The notes under the pieces were generated by a model, which did not search any database, had not been told where the DNA came from, and saw nothing but the letters and a program-made list of their open reading frames with translations. DNA of 64,000 nucleotides from Campylobacter cuniculorum DSM 23162 = LMG 24588. GTDB lineage: Bacteria; Campylobacterota; Campylobacteria; Campylobacterales; Campylobacteraceae. Made by a program: the position numbers and the translations under genes. The stretch spans positions 1,091,206 through 1,155,205 of the forward strand of contig NZ_CP020867.1 of NCBI RefSeq assembly GCF_002104335.1, read 5' to 3'. Positions 49,328 through 57,509 of the stretch are shown here, one piece after another; positions within the stretch are counted from its first letter, which is position 1; every line of letters begins with the position of its first letter.

Positions 49328-50554
49328 TTATGCAACCTTTAAAGTATATTCTAAAGGTTGCGTTAGGATATAAGATTTACTTAAATCCCCCCCCCCATTT
49401 ATAATTTTATGAAGCAAATGGAGTTCTTCAGAAATGTCCTTTTGATGATTTCCTACAAAAAATCCTTTTTTATGAAGATATTTTGCATTTTTAAGCTCTT
49501 TAAAAATCTCATAATCAAAGTATTTTATCACTTGATTTTGAGTGAAATCTCCCGCACAAATAGGGCGATAATCAATGCCATTTTGTCTTAATTTTTCTAA
49601 AAGTTCCTCTCTGTTTAACTTTGAATTTTCTTTAATGATGAGCGAAAATCCAAACCAAGAACTGCTTCCAATCTCCTTTTGTATGATAAAATCTTCACTC
49701 TCTCCAAAAAGCTCACAAAAAAGTTTTGCATTTTCTCTGCGATGTTTTAAAAAATTTGGCAGTTTTTTGAGCTGTTCTAGTCCTATGGCACCACTCATCT
49801 CGACAGGACGGACATTGTATCCGGGCAAAATAAAACGAAAGGATTCATCAAAAGCATTTTCACTTTTTTCAACAAGAAGATTATGCTTTGGTAAATTCCT
49901 AGTCCAGCCATGCGCTCTAAGGCAGAGTAAAATGTGATAGAGCTCTTCATTATCTGTTACGACAAATCCACCCTCCATTGTTGCCATATGATGAGAATAA
50001 AAAGTTGAAAAAGTTCCCATAATGCCAAAAGTTCCAGCTTGTTTTCCCCTATATTCTGCACCCATAGCTTCACAATTATCTTCTAATAAAATAATATCCC
50101 TATCTTTTATAAAATCTTGTATCAAGTCAAAATCATTAGGATTTCCAAGCAAATTAACAAGCACAATCATTTTAGTTTTTTCACTGATGCATTGTTTTAA
50201 AGCATTTAAATCATAATTTAAACTTTGCAAATCCACATCAACAAATTTAAGTTTCAATCCATATTGATACAAGGGATAATAAGTCGTACTCCAAGAAACC
50301 GCAGGAACAATCACCTCATCACCTCTTTTGAGCTTTGCATTCTTTGTATAGAATAAAGCCGCTGTAGCGATGAGATTTGCCGTTGAGCCTGAACTTGTCA
50401 TTACGGCATATTTTGCACCAACAAACTTTGCAAATTCCTTTTCAAATTCCGCAACCTTTTCCCCCATAGTAAAACAATCCCTTTTTATGACTTCATAGAT
50501 TGCATTTAATTCTTTCTCATCCCAAGTAGAAGACGCCATAGGATAATTAAACAT
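49328..50554 (-). CDS. PLP-dependent sugar 3-dehydratase, ColD/RfbH-like, with 3' G10 tract
   Basis: 408 residues as read here. The fold is that of DegT/DnrJ sugar aminotransferases, but the PLP-binding Lys is replaced by His188 in TFYSHHMATMEGG. That exchange is the hallmark of ColD and RfbH, which remove the C3 hydroxyl from a 4-keto sugar. Other motifs: MTSSGSTANLIA, EDNCEAMGAEYRGKQAG and FILPGYNVRPVEMSGAIGLEQL. The homologous domain ends about at HLLHKIIN; G10 then gives GGG and a 17-residue tail. With G9 or G11 it would stop after 1 to 3 more residues. Likely product: a 3,6-dideoxy-heptose precursor. Confidence 0.82.
   Translation of the reverse strand: MFNYPMASSTWDEKELNAIYEVIKRDCFTMGEKVAEFEKEFAKFVGAKYAVMTSSGSTANLIATAALFYTKNAKLKRGDEVIVPAVSWSTTYYPLYQYGLKLKFVDVDLQSLNYDLNALKQCISEKTKMIVLVNLLGNPNDFDLIQDFIKDRDIILLEDNCEAMGAEYRGKQAGTFGIMGTFSTFYSHHMATMEGGFVVTDNEELYHILLCLRAHGWTRNLPKHNLLVEKSENAFDESFRFILPGYNVRPVEMSGAIGLEQLKKLPNFLKHRRENAKLFCELFGESEDFIIQKEIGSSSWFGFSLIIKENSKLNREELLEKLRQNGIDYRPICAGDFTQNQVIKYFDYEIFKELKNAKYLHKKGFFVGNHQKDISEELHLLHKIINGGGDLSKSYILTQPLEYTLKVA
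49332..49361 (-). promoter_or_regulatory. Hairpin covering the ribosome-binding site of epimerase copy 1
   Basis: GCAACCTTTA pairs perfectly with TAAAGGTTGC (10-bp stem, 10-nt loop). The 3' arm holds AAAGG, 8 bases before the ATG at 49327. The hairpin lies inside the G10-dependent tail of the dehydratase, so ribosomes reading the tail would open it. Confidence 0.7.
49387..49396 (-). repeat. G10 tract at the 3' end of the 3-dehydratase gene
   Basis: G10 keeps the frame open to the next gene's start codon. G9 gives GGGI-stop and G11 gives GGGGFK-stop. Confidence 0.95.
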
Positions 50555-50585
50555 TTATCTCTCCTTAAAATTTAAAATAATTCAA

Positions 50586-50609
50586 GTTTTTATAAAATTT
50601 TATAAAAAC
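50586..50609. repeat. 24-bp perfect AT-rich palindrome
   Basis: GTTTTTATAAAA followed by its reverse complement, flanked by TTCAA and TTGAA. It lies in the 150-bp gap between reductase A and the 3-dehydratase. It could act as an operator, an RNA hairpin or a terminator. Confidence 0.6.
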
Positions 50610-50704
50610 ATTTGAATGCCTATACTTTGATTCTTATATTGAACTTAAAAAATAAAAATGAATCGGTTAAATTCTACTAAATACAAGAGATTCTAACACA
50701 ATTT

Positions 50705-51787
50705 TTATAAAAATTTACTGACATAAGCTTCATACATTTGCGTTAATCCCTCTTTTAAGCCTATTTTAGCACCACTCCAGCCTAATCTTTTTGCTTTATT
50801 AAAGTCGGAGAGTTTTTTAATCGTGCCATCATTTTGTGCCTTATTTTCAAAAGAAATTTTGCCTTTAAAATCCACAATTTCTTTAATTAAAAATGCAAGT
50901 TCTGCTATAGAAACAAGCTCTCCTGTGCCTATATTGATTTGTGAATTTTTCATTTTTCCATTTTCATTTTCCAAACATTGCTTAAAGCTTGTATTCTCCA
51001 TAAAATATACACAAGCTTGTGCCAAATCATCACAATGTAAAAATTCCCTACTGACCTTACCTGTGCCTAACAAAATAACTTCATTTTCATCGATATTATA
51101 AGACTTTAAATAAGCCTTTGCCGCATTAATATCACTTATATGTTCATAGTGCCTTAAATCCTTTAAAAGTTCGTTATATTTGCCCTCATTAAGGAGCTTA
51201 GCAAGATAAATTTTTCTAAAAATAGCCGCTTGGACATGAGAGCTTAGAAAATCAAATCTGTCTTCTGCCCCATAAACACTTATAGGAGCTATACTCAAAT
51301 AATCAAGTCCATATTGCAAACTATAAAATTCACACATTTTAACTCCTGCAATTTTTGCAATTCCATAGGGTTCGTTGTTGTATTGTAAATCTCCTTGAAA
51401 CAGAGCATTTTCTTTAATCGGTAATTGTGCAAATTCAGGGTAGATACAAAAACTAGCAATAAAAAGCAATCTTTTACAACCATTTTCATAGGCACTATGG
51501 ATTACATTACTTTGCATCATAAGATTTTCGTAAAGGAAATTTCCTCTTTGTTTAAGTTGAGCCAACATTCCCCCTACTTTTGCAGCACAAAAAATCACCA
51601 CTTCGGGCTTTTCTTTTTTAAAGAATTCTTGCACAGCTTTTTGATTGATAAGGTCTAATTCTTGATGTGTTTTTGTGATGAGATTCTTATAACCCTCTTC
51701 TTTAAGCTTTTTTAAGACAGCTGAACCCACAAGCCCCCTATGTCCTGCGATGTAAATTTTAGAATCTTTTTGTATTGATGTTGCCAT
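50705..51787 (-). CDS. Fcl-type GDP-keto-heptose reductase/epimerase, copy A
   Basis: 360-residue extended SDR related to GDP-fucose synthase and to the Campylobacter heptose reductases MlghC/DdahC. NADP motif GHRGLVGSA at about 14-22, Ser and Cys in ASFCIYP (positions equivalent to Ser107 and Cys109 of E. coli Fcl), YGIAK with catalytic Tyr, and the His in SSHVQAAIFRK (equivalent to His179). It is therefore the only copy with the full set of epimerase/reductase residues. It has no G tract. Its first 15 codons are nearly identical to copy C, a sign of gene conversion. Confidence 0.85.
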   Translation of the reverse strand: MATSIQKDSKIYIAGHRGLVGSAVLKKLKEEGYKNLITKTHQELDLINQKAVQEFFKKEKPEVVIFCAAKVGGMLAQLKQRGNFLYENLMMQSNVIHSAYENGCKRLLFIASFCIYPEFAQLPIKENALFQGDLQYNNEPYGIAKIAGVKMCEFYSLQYGLDYLSIAPISVYGAEDRFDFLSSHVQAAIFRKIYLAKLLNEGKYNELLKDLRHYEHISDINAAKAYLKSYNIDENEVILLGTGKVSREFLHCDDLAQACVYFMENTSFKQCLENENGKMKNSQINIGTGELVSIAELAFLIKEIVDFKGKISFENKAQNDGTIKKLSDFNKAKRLGWSGAKIGLKEGLTQMYEAYVSKFL

Positions 51788-51788
51788 T

Positions 51789-53036
51789 TTAAGCCACCTC
51801 TACTTTGCAAAGATTTGCATTGTCAAAATTACAAGAAAGATTTGTGTTGCAAACCCTTTTGTGATTTGAAAATTTAAGATTTGTCTTTAGAGAAGATTGA
51901 GACCCATCTGTTTGCAGATAAGTCTGAAATAAATTTTGATATAAAGAAAGAGTGAAGATTGATTTATTTAAATCCCCCCCCCCCATATTATTGAGATAAT
52001 TCTCATACATCATTTTAACTCCTTGTTCTAATGTGATTTTTGCTTGCCAACCTAAATTTTTAGCCTTTGTGCAATCTAAAACTCTATCCATAGTGCTATC
52101 GGGACGATTCGCGTTAAAAACAAACGCACCTTTAAAGCCTATGAGTTCTTTAATGAGCTCTGCGACTTCTTTAATTGTATAAGAAATTCCCGTGCCTATA
52201 TTAATATGCGTATTGATAGGATTTTTTTCATAAAGATTTTTAAAATCTATATTTTGCATAAAATAAATAGAAGCTTCTGCCAAATCATCACTATGAATGA
52301 ATTCCCGCCTTACTTGTCCTGTTCCCCAAATTTCAACGCTATTTTTGCTGATTCCAAAGCTTTTAAGATATTCTTTTGCCTCATTGAAATTTGTAAAAGC
52401 TTCTTTTGTGTGATGATTTAAATCCTTTAAAACCTCCTCATCTTGCCCCTCACTTAAAAGCTTAGCGAGATGAATTTTTCTTAGTAAAGCGGGAAGGACT
52501 CTTGATTTTGCAAAGTCAAAATTTGCTGTTTTACCATAGAGATTATTTAAAACGAGGGTGAGAAAATTTGTTTGGTATTGAATATTATAAGATTCACACA
52601 TGGCTGCTCCAGCAATTTTAGCGATAGCAAAAGAATAAGCACCATATTCTAAATCCCCTTGAAACAAATACTCTTCTTTTAAAGGGTTGCGACTATGCTC
52701 AGGATACATATAGCCTGAACCATAAAATATGAGCTTACGCACCTCATTGACATAGGCACTATGAATGATATTATTTTGTATCATTAAATTTTCATAGATA
52801 AAATCTGCCCTTTGTGCGACATTTGCTGCCCCGCAAGGTAAAACCGCAGCTAAAAATACAAATTCGGGCTTTTCTTTTTTAAAGAATTCTTGCACAGCTT
52901 CTTGTTGCGTTAAATCCAGCTCTTTGTGTGTTTTATACACAAGATTGTTAAAACCTTGTTTCTTTAAATTTTCAAGCAAGGCTGAACCTGCCGTGCCTCT
53001 GTGTCCTGCGATGTAAATTTTAGAATCTTTTTTCAT
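51789..53036 (-). CDS. Fcl-type reductase, copy B, with altered active site and G11-tail
   Basis: 415 residues in the present frame. The NADP motif is GHRGTAGSA. Where copies A and C have YxIAK, this copy has YSFAIAK, so Phe replaces the catalytic Tyr. Cys109 is Tyr (GSGYMYP) and His179 is Arg (KSRVLPALLRK). It may be a scaffold, a regulator or an enzyme with changed chemistry. The domain ends near NYLNNM; a G11 tract then opens a 61-residue tail (GGGDLNKS...KVEVA) shared with copy C. G10 or G12 would end the protein within 1 to 3 residues. Start ATG at 53036 overlaps the epimerase stop (ATGA). Confidence 0.78.
   Translation of the reverse strand: MKKDSKIYIAGHRGTAGSALLENLKKQGFNNLVYKTHKELDLTQQEAVQEFFKKEKPEFVFLAAVLPCGAANVAQRADFIYENLMIQNNIIHSAYVNEVRKLIFYGSGYMYPEHSRNPLKEEYLFQGDLEYGAYSFAIAKIAGAAMCESYNIQYQTNFLTLVLNNLYGKTANFDFAKSRVLPALLRKIHLAKLLSEGQDEEVLKDLNHHTKEAFTNFNEAKEYLKSFGISKNSVEIWGTGQVRREFIHSDDLAEASIYFMQNIDFKNLYEKNPINTHINIGTGISYTIKEVAELIKELIGFKGAFVFNANRPDSTMDRVLDCTKAKNLGWQAKITLEQGVKMMYENYLNNMGGGDLNKSIFTLSLYQNLFQTYLQTDGSQSSLKTNLKFSNHKRVCNTNLSCNFDNANLCKVEVA
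51974..51984 (-). repeat. G11 tract at the 3' end of reductase B
   Basis: G11 keeps a 61-residue tail open up to the next start; G10 and G12 stop at once. Confidence 0.95.
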
Positions 53037-53578
53037 TGAGCGTCCTTTAGGTGTTTCATATCTCTTTCTGAAAGAATCGGGCAAATCCCACCCCAATCAA
53101 TACCGATTCTCTCATCATTGTACGCATAAGTGAATTGCTCCTCTGCATCAACATAGTCCCCCTCATAAGCCCATTTGTAATAAAATAAAACTTCATCGGT
53201 TTTTGCATAATGTGCATTACCAAAAAAAGGCGGGATAAAGATAAGAAGCTGATTGTCTGCGTTGATTGTCCATTTTTCCCATTTAAGATAAGTTGGAGAA
53301 TCTTTGCGACAATCCACCACAACTTGCTCTATCTCGCCCCAAACACAAGTAACAAGCTTATAGGATTTATGATCACCATGAATTCCTCTTAAAACATTAC
53401 GATGAGAAAGGGTGAATTTATCTTGTATAAATTTTAAAGGTTTTGGTAAAAGCTTGTCTATCTCTTCGCTCAAAAAAGCTGTGTAAATTTCACCTCTAAA
53501 GTCCTTAAATTTATTAGGTTTTATGATATAAACGCCCTTTAAAAGCTTTGATTCGCAAATCTCAAATTCTGCTGCCAT
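53033..53578 (-). CDS. RmlC-like 3,5-epimerase for GDP-keto-heptose, copy 2
   Basis: 181 residues, starting MAAEFEICESKLLKG at 53578, one base after the copy C stop. The frame open to 53617 is not used. The catalytic His is in VLRGIHGDHKSYK. Compared with copy 1 the middle differs (IPPFFGNAHYAKTDEVLFYYKWAYEGDY), close to the substrate pocket in RmlC folds, so the two may accept different sugars or epimerise different carbons. It overlaps copy B by 4 bp. The pair epimerase 2-reductase B mirrors the pairs in Campylobacter heptose loci. Confidence 0.85.
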   Translation of the reverse strand: MAAEFEICESKLLKGVYIIKPNKFKDFRGEIYTAFLSEEIDKLLPKPLKFIQDKFTLSHRNVLRGIHGDHKSYKLVTCVWGEIEQVVVDCRKDSPTYLKWEKWTINADNQLLIFIPPFFGNAHYAKTDEVLFYYKWAYEGDYVDAEEQFTYAYNDERIGIDWGGICPILSERDMKHLKDAQ

Positions 53579-53579
53579 T

Positions 53580-54863
53580 TTAAGCCGCCTTTGCTCTGCA
53601 AAACTTTGCATTGTCAAAATTACAAGAAAGATTTGTGTTGCAAACCCTTTTGTGATTTGAAAATTTAAGATTTGTCTTTAGAGAAGATTGAGACCCATCT
53701 GTTTGCAGATAAGTCAAAAATTTTAATTGAAATAAATTTTGATATAAAGAAAGAGTGAAATCTAATTTATTTAAATCCCCCCCCCCCATATTATTGAGAT
53801 AATTCTCATACATCATTTTAACTCCTTGTTCTAGTGTGATTTTTGCTTGCCAACCGAGTTGATTGATTTTAGAGCAATCGCTTAGCTTTGATAATGCTCC
53901 ATTAGGACGCTTTGCGTTAAAAACAAGCTCACCTTTAAAGCCTATGAGTTTTTTAAGCAAATAGGCTAATTCTTTTATGCTAATGTTTTCATTTGTGCCA
54001 AGATTAAGATGTGTGTTTTGAATTTCTTTTTCATTTTTCTCATAAAGATGTTTAAAATCTATGTTTTGTAAGATAAACAATACAGCTTCACTCAAATCCT
54101 CGCTGTGTAAAAATTCTCTTGTCGGCGTTCCATCTCCCCAAATTTCAACGCTATTTTTGCTGATTCCAAAGCTTTTAAGATATTCTTTTGCTTGATTGAA
54201 ATTTGTAAAAGCTTCTTTTGTGTGATGATTTAAATCCTTTAAAACCTCCTCATCTTGATCTTCACTTAAAAGCTTAGCAAGGTGAATTTTTCTTAGCAAA
54301 GCGGGCATAACATGGGCTTTTTCTAAGTCAAATTTATCATTGTTTCCGTATAAATTTGTCGGTGCAATTGCAATAAAATTTGTGTGATATTGAAGATTAT
54401 AGCTCTCACAAAGTATCAATCCTGCAATTTTAGCAATAGCGTAAGGTTTGTTTGTGTATTCTAAATCTCCGCTTAGCATTTGATTTTCGCGAGTTGGCAA
54501 ACTTGCATTTTTAGGATAAATCGTTGTAGAAGCGATGAATAAAAGTTTTTTAACCCCATTTAAATAGGCATTGTGTATGACATTGCATTCAATCTGTAAA
54601 TTTTCATAGATAAAATCTGCACGATAAGTGTTGTTTGCAACCACTCCTCCCGCTTTTGCGGCACTTAAAATCACCACTTCGGGCTTTTCTTTTTTAAAGA
54701 ATTCTTGCACAGCTTCTTGTTGCGTTAAATCTAGCTCTTTGTGTGTTTTATACACAAGATTGTTAAAACCTTTTTCTTTAAGCTTTTTTAAGACAGCTGA
54801 ACCCACAAGCCCCCTATGTCCTGCGATGTAAATTTTAGAATCTTTTTGTATTGATGTTGCCAT
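53580..54863 (-). CDS. Fcl-type reductase, copy C, with G11-tail
   Basis: 427 residues in the present frame. NADP motif GHRGLVGSA; catalytic Tyr and Lys in YAIAK; Thr replaces Cys109 (ASTTIYP); His179 is kept (KAHVMPALLRK). That is the pattern of a C4 reductase with reduced epimerase ability. After NYLNNM a G11 tract opens a tail of about 65 residues (GGGDLNKLDF...RAKAA). The tail matches that of copy B except for an in-frame four-residue insert. Transcription probably starts at the TATAAT before it. AAGGAAA precedes the ATG. Confidence 0.83.
   Translation of the reverse strand: MATSIQKDSKIYIAGHRGLVGSAVLKKLKEKGFNNLVYKTHKELDLTQQEAVQEFFKKEKPEVVILSAAKAGGVVANNTYRADFIYENLQIECNVIHNAYLNGVKKLLFIASTTIYPKNASLPTRENQMLSGDLEYTNKPYAIAKIAGLILCESYNLQYHTNFIAIAPTNLYGNNDKFDLEKAHVMPALLRKIHLAKLLSEDQDEEVLKDLNHHTKEAFTNFNQAKEYLKSFGISKNSVEIWGDGTPTREFLHSEDLSEAVLFILQNIDFKHLYEKNEKEIQNTHLNLGTNENISIKELAYLLKKLIGFKGELVFNAKRPNGALSKLSDCSKINQLGWQAKITLEQGVKMMYENYLNNMGGGDLNKLDFTLSLYQNLFQLKFLTYLQTDGSQSSLKTNLKFSNHKRVCNTNLSCNFDNAKFCRAKAA
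53777..53787 (-). repeat. G11 tract at the 3' end of reductase C
   Basis: Same position and reading as in copy B: G11 reads through to the epimerase 2 start; G10 and G12 stop within three codons. Confidence 0.95.
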
Positions 54864-54907
54864 TTTAAATTTCCTTTACATTAAAAATCATTGAATCATC
54901 TTTAATC

Positions 54908-54913
54908 ATTATA
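54908..54913 (-). promoter_or_regulatory. -10 box before reductase C
   Basis: Minus-strand TATAAT 45 bases before the reductase C ATG, in the 128-bp gap after hddC. It suggests that the reductase-epimerase block has its own promoter. Confidence 0.5.
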
Positions 54914-54991
54914 ATAAAATTTCTTTGTAAAATTCTCATTTTAAAATTCTTAATCCTAACACAAATATCCTTTTAATCTTTTTATGCAATC

Positions 54992-55690
54992 TTAGAAAAA
55001 ACTAAGGGCATTGTCTTTTGTTTTTTCAAGTGAGCAAAAAAGTTCATAATCACTTGGCACACCAATATCTATAAAATAATCTTCAAAAATTTCGGCTCTG
55101 GCGATTAATTTTTTAAAATTTTTTTGCAAAAAATCCTCAAAAGAAAATTTATCTTTTAAATAAAATCCGCTAAAAATATCTTCAGACACCAAATAAATAC
55201 CACCATTAATCAAACCTTCTTTCGTAGGTTTTTTTTCTTTAAAAAGCTTGATAAAACCATTTTCATCAAGCTCTACGCAACCATATCGCTCAAAATTTGA
55301 CATTTTTTTAAGTGCCATACAAAGCTTAGAATTTTCGAGTTTGAGTTGTTTTAAAGGAATATCAAAGATAGTATCTCCGTTTAATACAAAAATTTCTTTT
55401 TGTTGTGTCAAAGTAAGAGCTAATTGCAAAGCACCACCCGTTCCTAAAGGTTCTTTTTCTATACTATATGCAATCTCAAGTCCTAAAAATTCATCTTTGA
55501 AATAATTTTGAATCTTTGAGTATTGATAAGAAACCGCTAAAACAACCCTTTTAACTCCCTGTGCTTTAAGATATTTAAAAATAAAGGTTAAAAAAGGTTT
55601 ATCTCCAACGGGTGCCATAGGTTTTGGTCTATCCTTAAGGACACTTCGCAGTCTGGTTCCTAATCCTCCACATAAAACAATTGCTTCCAA
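54992..55690 (-). CDS. hddC: D-glycero-D-manno-heptose 1-phosphate guanylyltransferase
   Basis: 232 residues. The nucleotidyltransferase signature LCGGLGTRLRSVLKDRPKPMAPV is at residues 6-28, with FVLNGDTIFD near 95 and a C-terminal FIDIGVPSDYELF. It activates heptose-1-P as GDP-heptose, the donor modified by the downstream enzymes. It is 3 bp after gmhA, in the order hddA-methyltransferase-gmhA-hddC known from C. jejuni capsule loci. Confidence 0.92.
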   Translation of the reverse strand: MEAIVLCGGLGTRLRSVLKDRPKPMAPVGDKPFLTFIFKYLKAQGVKRVVLAVSYQYSKIQNYFKDEFLGLEIAYSIEKEPLGTGGALQLALTLTQQKEIFVLNGDTIFDIPLKQLKLENSKLCMALKKMSNFERYGCVELDENGFIKLFKEKKPTKEGLINGGIYLVSEDIFSGFYLKDKFSFEDFLQKNFKKLIARAEIFEDYFIDIGVPSDYELFCSLEKTKDNALSFF

Positions 55691-55693
55691 AAA

Positions 55694-56284
55694 CTAAAAA
55701 CCTTTACCAAAGAGAGTTTCTTCTACAATCGCACAAAGAATATGCCCTATGAGTATGTGAGATTCTTGTATTCTAGGCGTTTCTTTAGAAGGCACCTTGA
55801 TACAATAATCACAAAGCTCTGCCATCTTTCCACCGCTTTCTCCTGTAAAACCTACAGATACAATGCCTTTTTCTTTGCAAATTTTTAGAGCTTCAAGAAT
55901 ATTAAGGCTATTACCACTTGTTGAAATTCCGATAAAAATATCGCCTTTAACGCCTTGAGCTTGCACTTGTCTTGCAAAAACTTTCTCATAACCATAGTCA
56001 TTTCCAATCGCTGTAAGTATGCTCGTATCTGTGGTTAAAGCAATGCTAGCAATACCCGGTCTGTCAAAATAAAAACGGCTGACAAATTCTCCTGCAAGAT
56101 GCTGTGCGTCTGCTGCAGAGCCTCCATTACCTGCAAGCAAAGTTTTATTGCCTTGTTTATAGGCTTTAACGCATTCTAATGCTACTTTTTCTATAAGCAG
56201 AAGTAAATTTTCATTTTTTAGAATTTTCTCCTTAACCTCGATAGAATGTGTAAAATGCTCTTTAATGTATAAATTTAAACTCAA
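55694..56284 (-). CDS. gmhA: Sedoheptulose 7-phosphate isomerase
   Basis: 196 residues, SIS domain (LLAGNGGSAADAQHLAGEFVSRF, then GISTSGNSLNIL). It makes D-glycero-D-manno-heptose 7-phosphate, the first step of heptose supply. The start is TTG at 56284, which overlaps the full-length methyltransferase stop (TTGA), with AAGGA 5 bases upstream. Because that methyltransferase is frameshifted here, ribosomes stop about 285 bp earlier and the coupling may be lost. Confidence 0.9.
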   Translation of the reverse strand: MSLNLYIKEHFTHSIEVKEKILKNENLLLLIEKVALECVKAYKQGNKTLLAGNGGSAADAQHLAGEFVSRFYFDRPGIASIALTTDTSILTAIGNDYGYEKVFARQVQAQGVKGDIFIGISTSGNSLNILEALKICKEKGIVSVGFTGESGGKMAELCDYCIKVPSKETPRIQESHILIGHILCAIVEETLFGKGF

Positions 56285-57509
56285 ATTTCATCCTTTTTCA
56301 TCTCTATAAGTTCTATTTTTTTCGCAGTTTTTATCACTGCTTTTAAATTTTTACATTGATTTTCTTTGAAAAATCTCAAAATTTCATTTTCAAAAACAAT
56401 TTTTTCTACAATAGACATAGCCATTAAAATACAATCTATATCCTTTAGCTCCTCTTGACTCGCTTTGACGATAGAAATCTGACTATTTTGCAAAAATCGT
56501 CCCGATTTTTCTGGATTTAAATCTATGCATTTTTTAATTCTTTTTAGATTCAAATCATCAATAAAAGTCAATATTGTATTAGCATGAATCCCCCCCCCCC
56601 ATAAATAGCTATGTTTTCATAGTTTAAAAGGTGGGCATTCATCTCTTTGATACTCGCGTCAAAATAGGTTTCATCGTTAAAGAAAATTAAAGGCAAATCC
56701 CGCTTTGTTACTTCTTTTTTCTTTTCAAAGAAAAGACCCATATGCTGCTCTTCATACGAAAAATATCTGTCGATAAATTCACAACCTAAGTCTTCAAGGG
56801 TATTAATGAGGACATTTTCTTCAAAAAACCCAAAATGATCATGGAAAAACTCATAGAATTTTTTATGTTCAAAAATTTCTAAAACATTTGGCACTTCAAT
56901 ATAAATTTTTCCTCCATAATCCAAAAAATCAACCACATTTTTCAAAAAATTTCTCGGATTTTCAATATGCTCTAACAAATGCCTAAAAATAACAAAATCA
57001 ATCTTATGCTTAAGATAGGATTTGATACTTTTTGCATCAAAAAAATCTTGAATATGCAAAGTGTTTTGCAATTTCAAAGAATTCAAAGCAGTTGGAGAAG
57101 GATCAACACTATAGACAAATTTAAATTCTTCAGCTAAAGCACGGAGTAAATCACAATGTCCGGGTGCTATCTCTAAGAATACATCATCTTTTGAAGCGAG
57201 ACTTTTGATTTTATCTTTAATTTTAAGAATATTTTTGCTTAAAAAAGAAGTGAAATTCTTTTGCTGATAATATTCTTTACTTGTATAAACTTCTTTCATT
57301 TTAGCAAGATTAAAGCTTTTATTAAAAATGAATCCACATGCTAAGCATTGATGTAAATCCATCGTGCAATCACCTCTTGCATAGTCTTTATGCCCTAGTT
57401 TTCTTTTAGCCTCAAAATTGAAAATATCTCCACTTGCAAAAACTTTATCTTTATAAAAAACTCTTTTTGACCTCAATTTTTTATCACATAAAGGACATTT
57501 TTGATTCAT
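56281..57509 (-). CDS. C-methyltransferase-family protein, phase-OFF by G11 tract
   Basis: The frame starting MNQKCPLCDKKL (ATG 57509, ATGA overlap with hddA) encodes a zinc-binding N-terminal part (CPLC...CLAC), a SAM-binding domain (LEIAPGHCDLLRAL, FRHLLEHIENPRNFL) and the start of the C-terminal domain (NIAIYGGGG). It then leaves frame in the G11 tract and stops at 56568. The remainder (TFIDDLNLKRIKKCIDLNPEKSGRF...) lies in another frame down to 56281. The intact paralogue at 61537-62730 shows the expected reading. With G9 the joint reads YGGGIHANTILTFIDD, matching YGAASHANSLLSYLSE there. Family: EvaC/NovU-type sugar C-methyltransferases. Confidence 0.85.
56590..56600 (-). repeat. G11 tract that switches the methyltransferase OFF
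   Basis: G11 leads to a stop 6 codons later; G10 stops within 4 codons; G9 or G12 restores the full frame. Confidence 0.95.

Noticed and set aside
49328-50554. DegT-type sugar aminotransferase
   Set aside because: The overall fold fits, but the PLP-binding Lys is His188, which marks sugar 3-dehydratases of the ColD/RfbH group.
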